A DNA stretch of 53,590 bases from Streptomyces sp. ISL-87 (GCF_018614095.1 NZ_JAGGOY010000075.1:1-53590); one strand, 5' to 3'. Shown: positions 32,782 through 40,853, counted from the stretch's first letter. Notes: generated from the sequence alone by a model not told the origin. Translations and numbers: made by a program.

Positions 32782-34026
32782 TCAGAAGACGTCCGGGCAC
32801 CACGGACGCCGCGCGGTGCGGAACACCGCGTCCGCCAGCTCCGCCGCCCCCGGCCGCTCCTGCGTGATCCGGCCGAGCGCGGCCAGCCGGACCGCCGACT
32901 CGTCCCCGAGGTACAGCGCGCCCAGGGCTGCCACGTCGAGCCGCAGATCCGCCGCCTCCCCCGTGGGCGCGCACTCCCGCGTGCCCGCGTCCAGCCGGTA
33001 GCGGCCGCCGGACAGCCCCGTCGGGTCGGTCACCTCCAGGACCAGCACACCGGGGACGGCGTACGTCCGCGCGCGCAGCGCCCGTACGACGTCCAGCACC
33101 CGCACCCACAGGAAGTCCGCGGCGGTTACGATCCCCGCCGCCCGCGGGTCGGGCAGCAGCTGCGCGACGAGGTCGTCGGGGGCGCGGAGACCGGTGCGGA
33201 CCTTCAGCACCCAGTCGATGGAGCACAGGAAGTGCCACAGGGCCCGCTCCGCTTCCGGGGTGGCCGCGAGCAGCTCCTTGACCTGGAGGGTGTTCAGCGG
33301 GATCTTCGCATCGGTCCAGTGGTCGTCGGCCTTGTACGCGACCAGGCCCGCCACCTCGCCCTGCGGCGTCCGGTACACGGCGTAGAACTTCTCCTGGTAC
33401 GGGCGGTGCGAGATCTCCTCGGCCCCAGTGGCCAGGCTCCACCAGCGCGCGTTCCGGCTCACCATGCCGTGCCGGGTCGTCCGCAGCCGCTCGTGCAGCC
33501 CCGGGCCCACCCGCCGGACCTCAGCCACGTCCACCAGGTCGATCCGCCCGCCGTCCGCGGGGCCCGACCAGCGCGGGTCGAGTCCGGTGCGCGGTACGTC
33601 GATCTCCCATTCCGAGACGGACGCGGCGGGCCCGTACCCGTACCGTCCGTAGATCGGGTACTCGGCGGCGATCAGCGTGGACAGCACGTCACCGCGCGCC
33701 TTGGCAGCCGTGAGCTCGGCGGTCATCATCCGCGTCAGCAGGCCCTGGCGGCGGTGCGTGGGCAGTACGCCGACATTGGTGACGGCGCTGGAGGGGACGG
33801 CCGCACCGCCGGGCACGGTCAGCTCCTGGGCGAAGGACCGGAAGGCCGCCACACAGCGGCCCGTGTCGGCGTCGAAGGCGCCCAGGGTGCGGGCGAGGTC
33901 GCCGCACTTGGCCCGCTGGGCGACATCGCCCGGCGTGTCCCGCTCCGTGCGCAGGAAGCCCGTGTTCACGGTGCGCAGCCACTCGGGGAGTTCGGATTCG
34001 GTGATCGGCCGGACATCTGCACTCAT
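32782..34026 (-). CDS. Eis-like GNAT acetyltransferase
   Basis: This 414-aa protein has the three-domain layout of Eis-family multi-acetylating acetyltransferases: two GNAT lobes and a C-terminal SCP2-like domain. The first lobe has VTNVGVLPTHRRQGLLTRMM (acetyl-CoA loop, about residues 85-104) and YPIYGRYGYGPA. The middle has RNARWWSL and VAGLVAYKADDHW. The end has RLAALGRITQERPGAA and the C-terminal RRPWCPDVF, similar to the carboxylate used in catalysis. Eis acetylates amines, including aminoglycosides, but the natural substrate is unknown. The ATG at 34026 has TAGCGT 7 nt upstream (leaderless). Confidence 0.87.
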   Translation of the reverse strand: MSADVRPITESELPEWLRTVNTGFLRTERDTPGDVAQRAKCGDLARTLGAFDADTGRCVAAFRSFAQELTVPGGAAVPSSAVTNVGVLPTHRRQGLLTRMMTAELTAAKARGDVLSTLIAAEYPIYGRYGYGPAASVSEWEIDVPRTGLDPRWSGPADGGRIDLVDVAEVRRVGPGLHERLRTTRHGMVSRNARWWSLATGAEEISHRPYQEKFYAVYRTPQGEVAGLVAYKADDHWTDAKIPLNTLQVKELLAATPEAERALWHFLCSIDWVLKVRTGLRAPDDLVAQLLPDPRAAGIVTAADFLWVRVLDVVRALRARTYAVPGVLVLEVTDPTGLSGGRYRLDAGTRECAPTGEAADLRLDVAALGALYLGDESAVRLAALGRITQERPGAAELADAVFRTARRPWCPDVF

Positions 34027-34089
34027 GCACGGCACGCTAAACCGCCACCCGGCCCCAAGTCGCCTGCTTTTCCAGGGCGCTTACGCCGC

Positions 34090-34761
34090 TTACACCAGCA
34101 GGTCGTCCACCTGCGCCTCGCCCTCCCGGTAGCGCCGGGTGATCTCCGCGCTGGAGTCGTCCGCGGTGCGCTGGAGCTGCTGGCGGCGCCGCGAGACCTG
34201 CTGCTCGTACCGCACCAGGCGGCCCATCCCCTCGTGCAGTTCGCCATCCGTGCGCGCGGCAAGGTCGGAGAGTTCCACGTCGGACAGCATCTCCGCCGCC
34301 AGCAGCCGGAATTCCTCGCTGTGCGGGGTGCCGAGCGTGACGTGCCGGGCGGAGGCGCTGCGGCGGGAGGGGGCGTCGGCGAGGATCTCCGAGAGCCGGT
34401 CCACCACCGGCGTTTCGGGGGACACCGGGGCCTCGGGGTCGCACCGCCGGGCCAGTTCGGCGCGCAGGATGTCGATGCGGCCCTGGAGAAGTCTGCGTAC
34501 GTAGCTCAGATCGGCCTCGTCGCGCTGTGCGTCGCGGCGCAGGGCCCGCAGCTCCGGGAGCCCGAGCGCGGTGGCCAGACCGACGACCGGGCCGACGACC
34601 GGGCCGACGACCGGGCCGGACGGGCCGGACGGCTCCTGCACCTCGCCGGTGCGCTGCGCGGGCGGTCGTACCGCGGCAACGGGCAGGGCGGTGGGCAGGA
34701 CGCCGGCAGTGGCTGTGGCGGAAGCGGGTGATGCAGGTACGGAGGTACCAGAGGTATTCAT
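34090..34761 (-). CDS. rsiG: RsiG, c-di-GMP-responsive anti-sigma factor of WhiG
   Basis: This 223-aa protein has both c-di-GMP-binding motifs of RsiG, E-x3-S-x2-R-x3-Q-x3-D: residues 82-97 (E82, S86, R89, Q93, D97) and 186-201 (E186, S190, R193, Q197, D201). They lie on two helices expected to form an antiparallel coiled coil that sequesters WhiG with c-di-GMP and holds back sporulation. About 70 N-terminal residues are disordered, with a VVGP repeat. No whiG is in the window, but rsiG is normally unlinked. It is divergent from dtd. Exact motif conservation makes this call firm. Confidence 0.93.
   Translation of the reverse strand: MNTSGTSVPASPASATATAGVLPTALPVAAVRPPAQRTGEVQEPSGPSGPVVGPVVGPVVGLATALGLPELRALRRDAQRDEADLSYVRRLLQGRIDILRAELARRCDPEAPVSPETPVVDRLSEILADAPSRRSASARHVTLGTPHSEEFRLLAAEMLSDVELSDLAARTDGELHEGMGRLVRYEQQVSRRRQQLQRTADDSSAEITRRYREGEAQVDDLLV
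34580..34622. repeat. 12-bp tandem repeat in rsiG
   Basis: The unit GGCCGACGACCG is repeated about three times. On the minus strand it encodes Gly-Pro-Val-Val units (VVGPVVGPVVG) in the disordered N-terminus of RsiG. Confidence 0.85.
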
Positions 34762-34922
34762 ACGAACGGATCCGTCCCCTCGACCGGTGAATGGGGGCTC
34801 CCCGGGCCCGAAGGGCCATGGGCAGCACCGCCTGCATGCATCGTGCCACTCTCCGTGGTGCCGACGCAGTCCCAGTCCACCCGATCGGCCCCGGACGGGT
34901 GCACGCCTGGTACACAGGTGGT

Positions 34923-35348
34923 ATGCGAGCAGTGGTGCAGAGGGTGGACGGCGCGAGCGTCGTGGTGGCCGGCGAGACCGTGGGCGAGATCGTCGGCGAG
35001 GGACTGTGCGTGCTGGTGGGGGTGACCCACGACGACACCCCTGAGAAAGCGGCGCTGCTGGCGCGCAAGCTGTGGTCCGTGCGGATCCTGGAGGCCGAGA
35101 AGTCCTGTAGCGACGTGGGCGCGCCGCTGCTGGTGATCTCCCAGTTCACGCTCTACGGGGACGCCCGCAAGGGCCGCCGCCCCACCTGGAACGCGGCCGC
35201 GCCCGGACCGGTCGCCGAGCCGCTGGTCGACGAGGTCGTGGCGCAGCTGCGGGCGCTGGGCGCGACGGTGGAAACGGGCCGGTTCGGCGCGGACATGCGG
35301 GTCTCGCTGACCAACCACGGCCCGTTCACCATCGTCATCGACATCTAG
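34923..35348 (+). CDS. dtd: D-aminoacyl-tRNA deacylase
   Basis: This 141-aa enzyme removes D-amino acids wrongly attached to tRNA. It has the N-terminal MRAVVQRVDGASV, the SQFTLYGD motif (catalytic Ser-Gln-Phe-Thr-Leu-Tyr) and TNHGPFTIVID, the Gly-Pro motif (Asn-x-Gly-Pro) that forms the cross-subunit active site. The length is typical. The ATG at 34923 is chosen from family N-termini; a TACACA hexamer lies 6 nt before it, so it may be leaderless. It is divergent from rsiG and converges on ygfZ with a 15-bp gap. Confidence 0.95.
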   Translation: MRAVVQRVDGASVVVAGETVGEIVGEGLCVLVGVTHDDTPEKAALLARKLWSVRILEAEKSCSDVGAPLLVISQFTLYGDARKGRRPTWNAAAPGPVAEPLVDEVVAQLRALGATVETGRFGADMRVSLTNHGPFTIVIDI

Positions 35349-35363
35349 TGCATCGATACGACG

Positions 35364-36332
35364 CTACGGCGCTACGACGACCTCCTGCGCGGCGGCCGTC
35401 TTCCCGGCCAGCAGCGGCGCGTCCACCGGCACGTTCCGCTTGACCAGCGCCAGCGCGATCGGCCCCAGCTCGTGGTGGCGGACCGCAGTGGTCACGAAGC
35501 CCAGCTGGCGGCCCTCCTCCCCGTCGGCGGCGAGCCGGACGGGCGTGCCGTGCGCGGGGAGCAGCACCTCGGATCCGTCCAGGTGCAGGAAGACCAGACG
35601 GCGCGGGGGCTTCCCCAGGTTGTGGACGCGGGCCACCGTCTCCTGGCCGCGGTAGCAGCCCTTCTGGAGGTGCACGGCGGTGCCGATCCAGCCGAGCTCG
35701 TGCGGGATGGTGCGGTGGTCGGTCTCCTGGCCGAGCCGCGGCCGGTGCGCCTCCACGCGCAGGGCCTCGTAGGCGAGCAGACCGGCGGCCGGGCCGTGGG
35801 AGGCGGCGAACGCCTCCAGCTCGGCGCGCGGCAGGAAGATGTCGCGGCCGTACGGGGTCTCCCGTACCGCGAGCTCCTTGGCGACCTCGGCGATGGAGCC
35901 GGCCGGCAGGTGCACGACCGCGAACTCCTCGGTCCGGTCGGCGACTTCGACCCGGTAGAAGAACTTCATCGACTCCAGGTAGGCGATCAGCGCCTCCTGC
36001 GTGCCCGGCTCGACGTGCGCCCAGACCGTCTCGCCGTCGTCGACGAGGTACAGCGCGTGCTCGATGTGGCCGTTGGCGGAGAGGATCAGCGCCTCGGTTG
36101 CCTGGCCGGCCGGGAGGTCGCTGACGTGCTGGGTGAGCAGCAGGTGCAGCCAGCTCAGCCGTTCCGGGCCGGTGACGGTGACGACCCCGCGGTGGGAGAG
36201 GTCGACGAAGCCGCGGCCGTCGGCGAGGGTGCGTTGTTCGCCGTAGAGCTCTCCGTAGTGGGCGGCGACGCCCTCGTCACGGCCTTCGGCGGGTACGGCG
36301 CCGGGAAGATGGAGCAAGGGGCTGCTGGTCAT
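35364..36332 (-). CDS. ygfZ: YgfZ-type folate-binding protein (Fe-S cluster maintenance)
   Basis: This 322-aa GcvT-like protein supports assembly or repair of Fe-S clusters in a folate-dependent way. The YgfZ signature K-G-C-Y-x-G-Q-E appears as QKGCYRGQETVARVHN, and GcvT-fold elements include LTQHVSDLPAGQATEALIL and GLLAYEALRVEAHRPRLG. The length matches the family. The ATG at 36332 has TAGGCT exactly 7 nt upstream (36340-36345), so the mRNA is likely leaderless. nur lies just upstream on the same strand, but its transcript has its own promoter. Confidence 0.92.
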   Translation of the reverse strand: MTSSPLLHLPGAVPAEGRDEGVAAHYGELYGEQRTLADGRGFVDLSHRGVVTVTGPERLSWLHLLLTQHVSDLPAGQATEALILSANGHIEHALYLVDDGETVWAHVEPGTQEALIAYLESMKFFYRVEVADRTEEFAVVHLPAGSIAEVAKELAVRETPYGRDIFLPRAELEAFAASHGPAAGLLAYEALRVEAHRPRLGQETDHRTIPHELGWIGTAVHLQKGCYRGQETVARVHNLGKPPRRLVFLHLDGSEVLLPAHGTPVRLAADGEEGRQLGFVTTAVRHHELGPIALALVKRNVPVDAPLLAGKTAAAQEVVVAP

Positions 36333-36365
36333 GGCACCAAGCCTACGACCCTCCCCGAGGGTGCC

Positions 36366-36842
36366 CTAGGCCCCCTGGGCCCGGGCGTCGCGGTGCTTGG
36401 CGGCGCATTTCTTGCAGAGGCCGAAGATCGCGAAGTGCTTCATGTCGGTCTCGAACCCGAAGGTCGCGCGGAGCTTCTCGGTGAACTCGGCGGCGACGTC
36501 CACGTCCGCCTCGATGACGTCGGTGCAGTCGCGGCAGACCAGGTGCATGTGGTGGTGCCGGTCGGCGAGGTGGTACGTGGGCGCGCCGTGCCCGAGGTGG
36601 GCGTGCGAGACCAGCTTGAGCTCCTCCAGGAGCTCAAGCGTGCGGTAGACGGTGGAGATGTTCACACCGGAGGCGGTCTTGCGCACCTGGGCGAGGATCT
36701 CGTCCGGGGTGGCGTGCTCCAGGGTGTCGACGGCTTCCAGCACGAGCTGGCGCTGCGGTGTCAGCCGGTATCCGCGCTGCCGCAGGTCGCTCTTCCAGTC
36801 GGTGCCGCCCTGGGGGCTTTCGGTGCTCTCGGTGCTCACCAC
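36366..36842 (-). CDS. nur: Nickel-responsive Fur-family regulator Nur
   Basis: This 158-aa Fur-family repressor is expected to control nickel uptake and superoxide dismutase genes with Ni(II) as corepressor. The DNA-binding helix region is DLRQRGYRLTPQRQLVLEAV and ASGVNISTVYRTLELLEEL. Metal ligands are visible in SHAHLGHG, RHHHMHLVC and MKHFAIFG. From memory, the core matches S. coelicolor Nur almost residue for residue, with an extra C-terminus (CKKCAAKHRDARAQGA) including a CxxC. The GTG at 36842 has TACACT 6 nt upstream (leaderless). It lies next to ygfZ and a nitrobindin gene, as recalled for S. coelicolor. Confidence 0.9.
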   Translation of the reverse strand: MVSTESTESPQGGTDWKSDLRQRGYRLTPQRQLVLEAVDTLEHATPDEILAQVRKTASGVNISTVYRTLELLEELKLVSHAHLGHGAPTYHLADRHHHMHLVCRDCTDVIEADVDVAAEFTEKLRATFGFETDMKHFAIFGLCKKCAAKHRDARAQGA

Positions 36843-36861
36843 CCGGCCAGTGTAAGCGCGC

Positions 36862-36894
36862 GAAGGGGACCGCGGGCTGCCCGCGGTCCCCTTC
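36862..36894 (-). terminator. Terminator between the nitrobindin-like gene and nur
   Basis: GAAGGGGACCGCGGG (36862-36876) and CCCGCGGTCCCCTTC (36880-36894) form a perfect 15-bp stem with a 3-nt loop. It lies 36 bp past the stop of the gene at 36931 and just before the nur promoter. Confidence 0.88.
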
Positions 36895-36930
36895 TTCCAC
36901 AGCCTGTGGACGTCTCGGCGCCCGGCCGCC

Positions 36931-37503
36931 TCAGCGGAAGAACGCGATCCCGTCGTCCGGCATGTCCGGGAGGTTGCGCGCCATCTCGGCGACCTCCTCG
37001 GGGGAGACGACCTTCTTCAGCTGGGCCGACATGTACGGGCGCAGCTCGACGGACGGGGTGGTCTTCTCGCCGACCCACATCAGGTCGCCCTTGACGTAGC
37101 CGTAGAGCCGCTTGCCGCCGCTGTGCGGGCGGGCCGCCGCGGTGCGCGCAACCGCGTCGGTGATCAGGTCGATCTGGGGCTTCTGGTCGGCGAGCTCGCC
37201 GTACCAGATCTCGACGACGCCCTGGTCGCGGACCATGACGATCTCGACCTTGCGGTCCTTGTCGATGCGCCAGTAACCGGTCTCGGACTCCAGGGGCCGC
37301 ACCTTGTTGCCCTCGGCGTCGAGCACCCAGGTGTGCGAGCGGTACTCCAGGAAGTCCCGGCCGTCGTGGCCGAAGACCACTTCCTGGCCGAAGTTGCACT
37401 TCTCTTCACCGGGGTAGTCGAAGACGCCCGCGCCCTCCCAGGTGCCGAGGAGGAAGGCGAGGGGGACGAGGCCCGGGTTCAGGTCGGACGGGATCTGGAT
37501 CAT
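36931..37503 (-). CDS. Nitrobindin-like haem-binding protein (THAP4/FABP-like)
   Basis: This 190-aa ten-stranded beta-barrel protein of the nitrobindin family binds ferric haem and may react with peroxynitrite or NO, as in known homologues. The family motif GxWxGxG appears as FLLGTWEGAGVFDYPG near residue 20, and the proximal His lies in the C-terminal part of the barrel family (candidate within AARPHSGGKRLYGYVKG). The start is ATG at 37503. It is followed by a strong terminator. The 33-aa membrane peptide lies 67 bp upstream on the same strand. Confidence 0.88.
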   Translation of the reverse strand: MIQIPSDLNPGLVPLAFLLGTWEGAGVFDYPGEEKCNFGQEVVFGHDGRDFLEYRSHTWVLDAEGNKVRPLESETGYWRIDKDRKVEIVMVRDQGVVEIWYGELADQKPQIDLITDAVARTAAARPHSGGKRLYGYVKGDLMWVGEKTTPSVELRPYMSAQLKKVVSPEEVAEMARNLPDMPDDGIAFFR

Positions 37504-37569
37504 GAATGGCTGCTCAGGCGATCTGTGGGAGGGGTTCCGGGGTCCGGGCGGGCGGCTGATCCGGGGAGA

Positions 37570-37671
37570 TCAGCGCTGGCCCTGGTACAGCTTCTTCACG
37601 GCCAGGCCGGTGAAGGCGAGAACGCCGACGCAGACCAGGACCAGCAGGGAGGTGAAGACTGCCTCAAGCAC
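37570..37671 (-). CDS. 33-aa single-pass membrane peptide
   Basis: A short minus-strand ORF starts with GTG at 37671, preceded by GAGGAG 6 nt upstream. It encodes MLEAVFTSLLVLVCVG, then VLAFTGLAVKKLYQGQR: one hydrophobic helix and a basic C-terminus that would sit in the cytoplasm. Its size and composition suit a small membrane regulator or a subunit of a larger complex. I recall very similar sequences in other Streptomyces genomes at this place, but cannot name a function. It is short enough to be missed by routine annotation. Confidence 0.7.
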   Translation of the reverse strand: MLEAVFTSLLVLVCVGVLAFTGLAVKKLYQGQR

Positions 37672-37706
37672 GGGGTGCTCCTCGGAGTATGGAAGGCAAT
37701 ACGGGG

Positions 37707-37738
37707 CCGGTCCCCAAGCCTACTGGCCCGGGGACCGG
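37707..37738 (-). terminator. Terminator after the membrane-protein triplet
   Basis: CCGGTCCCC (37707-37715) pairs with GGGGACCGG (37730-37738). It lies 31 bp downstream of the last of the three coupled genes. Confidence 0.7.
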
Positions 37739-37769
37739 TGCACTCTGTGAGGTAGGCCGAACCCGTCGC

Positions 37770-38714
37770 TCAGCTGAGCAGCTGGCTCTGCAGGATCACC
37801 GTCTGGTGGAAGGGGACGGTGGCCGCGCCGCCCTTGCGGGTCTGGAGGATCACGGCCTGGACGTCACCTGCCTGGAGGCAGCCGAGCCGGGTCTGCTCGT
37901 CACCGAAGGGCTTGATCTCCTGGTAGAGGCTGATATCGCTGATGCTGAGGGTGCCGGGGTTGCCGAAGCTGCCGTAGCCCTCCGCCCCGATGGGGCTGCG
38001 CTGCGACCACTTGGCCTTGCTCCACGCTGTGTCGACCTCGAAGGCGGCGGCACTGGCGAGCCGGGTGTCGGTGTTGCAGCCCGGGAAGGTGTCCACGAAA
38101 CCGGACGAGTGAAAGCGCAGCAGGTAGATACGGGTCCGGGTGCCGTCGGGCATGGTCCAGCCCCGGCCGACGAGCTGGCGCAGCCCCTCGTACTCAAGGG
38201 ACTCCTTCAGCTTCGGCCGGCTCTCGGAGGCGTACTCCTCCAGGAAGGAGTCGGTGGCCACCTTTCCGTCCTTGTCCGCCTTGAGGCCGTCGTCCGGCTC
38301 GGCACCCTCGGGAGCCGTCAGCAGCAGCGCGCTCAGCGCCGCGTAGTGCGTGCCGTCCTTGTTGTTGTCCAGGTCCTTGAACAGCGGGGCGCCGGGCGGC
38401 AGCTCGGGCATGGCAAGCGCCGGGTAGTTCCAGCGGCCGTCGGGCAGGGTCGACAGCCCGGGGATCTCGGTGCGCTCGGGCTGGGTGACCCCGTACGCGG
38501 CGCCGGCGCCGGCCGCCGCGAAGACGAGCACGGCGGCGGTCCAGCGCAGGGCGGCGAACAGCCTGCGGCGGTCCTTCGGCGTGGCCGGGACCGCGGGCGG
38601 GACGGCATGCGGGACGGCGTCCTCCGGTGCGTCCACGTCCACGTCCACGTCGACGTCCACGGACGACAGGGCGCTCGTAGCTCCGGTGGCTCCGGTGGTG
38701 TGCTGCTCGGTCAC
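37770..38714 (-). CDS. Membrane-anchored protein of unknown function (third of a coupled triplet)
   Basis: This 314-aa protein has a cytoplasmic acidic N-terminus with a (VD)n repeat (SVDVDVDVDVDAPED), one transmembrane helix (residues about 57-78: TAAVLVFAAAGAGAAYGVTQP) and an extracytoplasmic domain of about 235 residues containing WNYPALAMPELPPGAPLF, RIYLLRFHSSGF and a pair of cysteines (PGCNTDTR, LGCLQAGD). No family is recognised. Its start overlaps the stop of the preceding gene by 4 bp, so it is translationally coupled. A hairpin follows. Function unknown; extracellular sensing or envelope role is possible. Confidence 0.7.
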   Translation of the reverse strand: MTEQHTTGATGATSALSSVDVDVDVDVDAPEDAVPHAVPPAVPATPKDRRRLFAALRWTAAVLVFAAAGAGAAYGVTQPERTEIPGLSTLPDGRWNYPALAMPELPPGAPLFKDLDNNKDGTHYAALSALLLTAPEGAEPDDGLKADKDGKVATDSFLEEYASESRPKLKESLEYEGLRQLVGRGWTMPDGTRTRIYLLRFHSSGFVDTFPGCNTDTRLASAAAFEVDTAWSKAKWSQRSPIGAEGYGSFGNPGTLSISDISLYQEIKPFGDEQTRLGCLQAGDVQAVILQTRKGGAATVPFHQTVILQSQLLS

Positions 38715-39604
38715 GCGGACTCCCCGGGGGACTTCAGGTGGTTCAGCTGCTGCTTGAACAGGTCAACGGCGGTTTTCACGGCGAGCCGGGACCCGTACGC
38801 CCGGAAGCTCACCAGCACATCGCCCTCAAGGGCCACGCAGTCGAGGGAGTCGAGCTTTTCCTTCTCGTCCCTGCCCTGCCGTCCGTCGACGACGTCCGAC
38901 AGCACGCACTTGGCCTCGGGAAAGCCGTCCACCTTGGGCACGTCGCGCTTGCCGCCGAGCTTCTCCAGGATGACGAGGAGCTTCTTGCTGAAGTCCGAGA
39001 AGGAGGACAGGGCCTGCGGGTCGGCCTGCATCAGCTCGATCTCGGTGACGTCCCGTTCGGGGAGCCTGTAGAAGCTGCGGCCGGCCAGGCCCTTGAGCTT
39101 CAGGTCGGCCAGGGCCTTGTCCCGCTCAGCGCGCTCGCTGCTGGACAGGCCCGTCCGGGAGTCCTTCATGCTCTGCATCGCGCGTTCGCCGGAGACGTAG
39201 AAGTCGTTGCCCTCGTCGTCGAGGTCGGGGCCGAGGTGGGCGTCGGAGGGCAGCGGCAGCAGCTTGGCCATGAGGGCATTGCGCGGCACGCTCGGGACCG
39301 GCTTCGACTCGTCCGTCGGGAGGGGGCCGGCCGGCACCCAGTACTGCACGGGGGAGGTCCGGTCCGCGGCGTCGATCCTGCCCGACCCCCAGATGCCGGC
39401 GCCCGCGAGGACGGCGAGGCCGAGCCCGCCCGCGACCAGGGCGGCCGCCTTGCGGCTCACCCGGCGCGGGGGCCGCGTGGAGGCGGGCGGCTCCTGGCCC
39501 GCATGCGGTTCCTGGCCCGCATGCGGTCCGGTCACGGCCGGTTCGGTCACGGCCGGCGTGGTCACGGCCGGCGTGGTCACGGCATCGTTTCGCTGCTCGC
39601 TCAC
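38711..39604 (-). CDS. Membrane-anchored protein of unknown function (second of the triplet)
   Basis: This 297-aa protein has a cytoplasmic Thr/Pro-rich repeat segment (TTPAVTTPAVTEPAV; HAGQEPHAGQEP), one membrane helix (about residues 51-72) and an extracytoplasmic domain with PVPSVPRNALMAKLLPLPSD, SFYRLPERDVTEIELMQ and SFRAYGSRLAVKTAVDLFKQ. Two cysteines (AKCVLSD, LDCVALE) may pair. It overlaps the gene before it and the gene after it by 4 bp each. It shows the same topology as its neighbours but little obvious sequence similarity. Confidence 0.7.
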   Translation of the reverse strand: MSEQRNDAVTTPAVTTPAVTEPAVTGPHAGQEPHAGQEPPASTRPPRRVSRKAAALVAGGLGLAVLAGAGIWGSGRIDAADRTSPVQYWVPAGPLPTDESKPVPSVPRNALMAKLLPLPSDAHLGPDLDDEGNDFYVSGERAMQSMKDSRTGLSSSERAERDKALADLKLKGLAGRSFYRLPERDVTEIELMQADPQALSSFSDFSKKLLVILEKLGGKRDVPKVDGFPEAKCVLSDVVDGRQGRDEKEKLDSLDCVALEGDVLVSFRAYGSRLAVKTAVDLFKQQLNHLKSPGESA

Positions 39605-40338
39605 AGCCGCTCCATCTGTCGCTTGGCCAGGTCGATGATCTCGCGTTCGGAGAGGTCACCGCGGTTGTTCGTGAGCTCCACGTCCATGACGATGTCGCCG
39701 CGGCGGACGATGGCCCGGCTCGTGCGCAGGGGGACGTACCCTGGCTTCTCGCTGACCTTGAAGAGCCATCCGTGGCCGAAGTCCGCGGGCACCCCGGGCA
39801 GGGTGAAACCGCTGTTGCCCGCGTACTTGTCGGTCGCCATGTAGCCGAACGGCGCTTTGTAGTTGCTCTCCGCGCCCGAACGCTCCTGGAACTGGAGCAG
39901 CCGGATCTCGACGAAGTCGTGCTCGCCCTGCTGCCACGACGCGGTGGCGATCCGCCGCACGCCGTCGGAGATCAGGCCGGGGAAGCCGCCGCGGGGGTGC
40001 TCGTAGAAGTACGCCGCGAACTCGTCGGCGGACTCGTACCCGGAGGTGGCGTCCTTCGCCCCGTCCGGGGCCTCCAGCAGCTTCTTGACCAGGTCTTCGT
40101 CGGCCTTGTCCCAGCGGTTGGCGTTGACGGAACGCCGGCTCGTCCCCTCGTTTGCCGCGACCGGCAGCGGCATGGCCATCCTCTGCTGCGCCAGCGGCGG
40201 CAGCGGGGTCGGCTCGCGGTCGTACTGGATCGTGTAGCCGGTGACCGTGCCCGCGAGGACGCCGAGTACGGCCGCGCCGGCGATCAGGAGCGGCGTGCGC
40301 CCCCGGTGGCGGCGCGGGGCGGTTTGTTCATGTTCCAA
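39601..40338 (-). CDS. Membrane-anchored protein of unknown function (first of the triplet)
   Basis: This 245-aa protein has a short basic cytoplasmic N-terminus (RRHRGRT), one membrane helix (residues about 16-35: LLIAGAAVLGVLAGTVTGYT) and an extracytoplasmic domain that includes ADEFAAYFYEHPRGGFPG, FVEIRLLQFQERSG, GYVPLRTSRAIVRRGDIVMD and SEREIIDLAKRQMERL. The C-terminal part resembles the end of its neighbour (both end in a strand, then LxKxQxxxL). The start is TTG at 40338, with GGGGGGA 6 nt upstream; the nearest ATG is in another frame. It is the promoter-proximal gene of the coupled triplet. Confidence 0.7.
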   Translation of the reverse strand: MEHEQTAPRRHRGRTPLLIAGAAVLGVLAGTVTGYTIQYDREPTPLPPLAQQRMAMPLPVAANEGTSRRSVNANRWDKADEDLVKKLLEAPDGAKDATSGYESADEFAAYFYEHPRGGFPGLISDGVRRIATASWQQGEHDFVEIRLLQFQERSGAESNYKAPFGYMATDKYAGNSGFTLPGVPADFGHGWLFKVSEKPGYVPLRTSRAIVRRGDIVMDVELTNNRGDLSEREIIDLAKRQMERL

Positions 40339-40474
40339 GGAGGTCCCCCCACAGGACAGAGGCGCCGGGTTCGATTACCCGCGCACCCACATGACACGTC
40401 CCGGTGGGGAGCAGTTGTACGGGCCATGATCACGGTTTGGCAGCGGGGCGCCTCAGTCCTGTCTCAGTCCTGTC

Positions 40475-40738
40475 TCAGTCCTCGTGACGCCGCTTTCCGT
40501 CCAGTTCGTCCCACCACTCGTCGGACTTCGGATCGCCCGAGGGGTCGTCCCACCAGCGGTCGTCCGGGCCGCGCCGGTTCGCGATCATCGCGGCGACCGG
40601 CGGGATGACCATGGCGATGACGCACAGGGCCACGGCCGCCTCCACCGAGAACAGGCGCACGAAGGACCAGGCGGAGACGAACAGGAACAGGCATCCGCCC
40701 ATGAGGAGGAAGTAGACGCGGCGTCGCCGGGCGTACAT
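40475..40738 (-). CDS. DUF3099 membrane protein
   Basis: This 87-aa protein begins MYARRRRVYFLLMGGCLFLF, has two hydrophobic helices (the second around EAAVALCVIAMVIPPVAAMI) and a charged tail with RRGPDDRWWDDPSGD. This matches the actinobacterial DUF3099 family of unknown role. The start at 40738 is preferred over the in-frame start at 40834: TACCCT (40745-40750) lies 6 nt upstream, giving a leaderless transcript, and the longer frame crosses a terminator. Confidence 0.85.
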   Translation of the reverse strand: MYARRRRVYFLLMGGCLFLFVSAWSFVRLFSVEAAVALCVIAMVIPPVAAMIANRRGPDDRWWDDPSGDPKSDEWWDELDGKRRHED

Positions 40739-40770
40739 GCCTCCAGGGTAGAGGCGAGGGGCGGACGGCG

Positions 40771-40825
40771 CGAAGGGCCGCACCCCGATCCAGTGGCGTC
40801 CAACCCCCGGGGGTGCGGCCCTTCG
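40771..40825 (-). terminator. Terminator after the DUF1416 gene
   Basis: CGAAGGGCCGCACCCC (40771-40786) pairs with GGGGTGCGGCCCTTCG (40810-40825), a perfect 16-bp stem with a 23-nt loop. It closes the sulfurtransferase-DUF1416 unit. Confidence 0.85.
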
Positions 40826-40853
40826 GCCGGTCAATCGTTCAGGCGTGCGGTGC

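Noticed and set aside
40360..40390. tRNA-like T-arm (GGTTCGATTACCCG) upstream of the membrane-protein triplet
   Set aside because: The stem does not pair properly (an extra A) and no acceptor or anticodon arm is present nearby.
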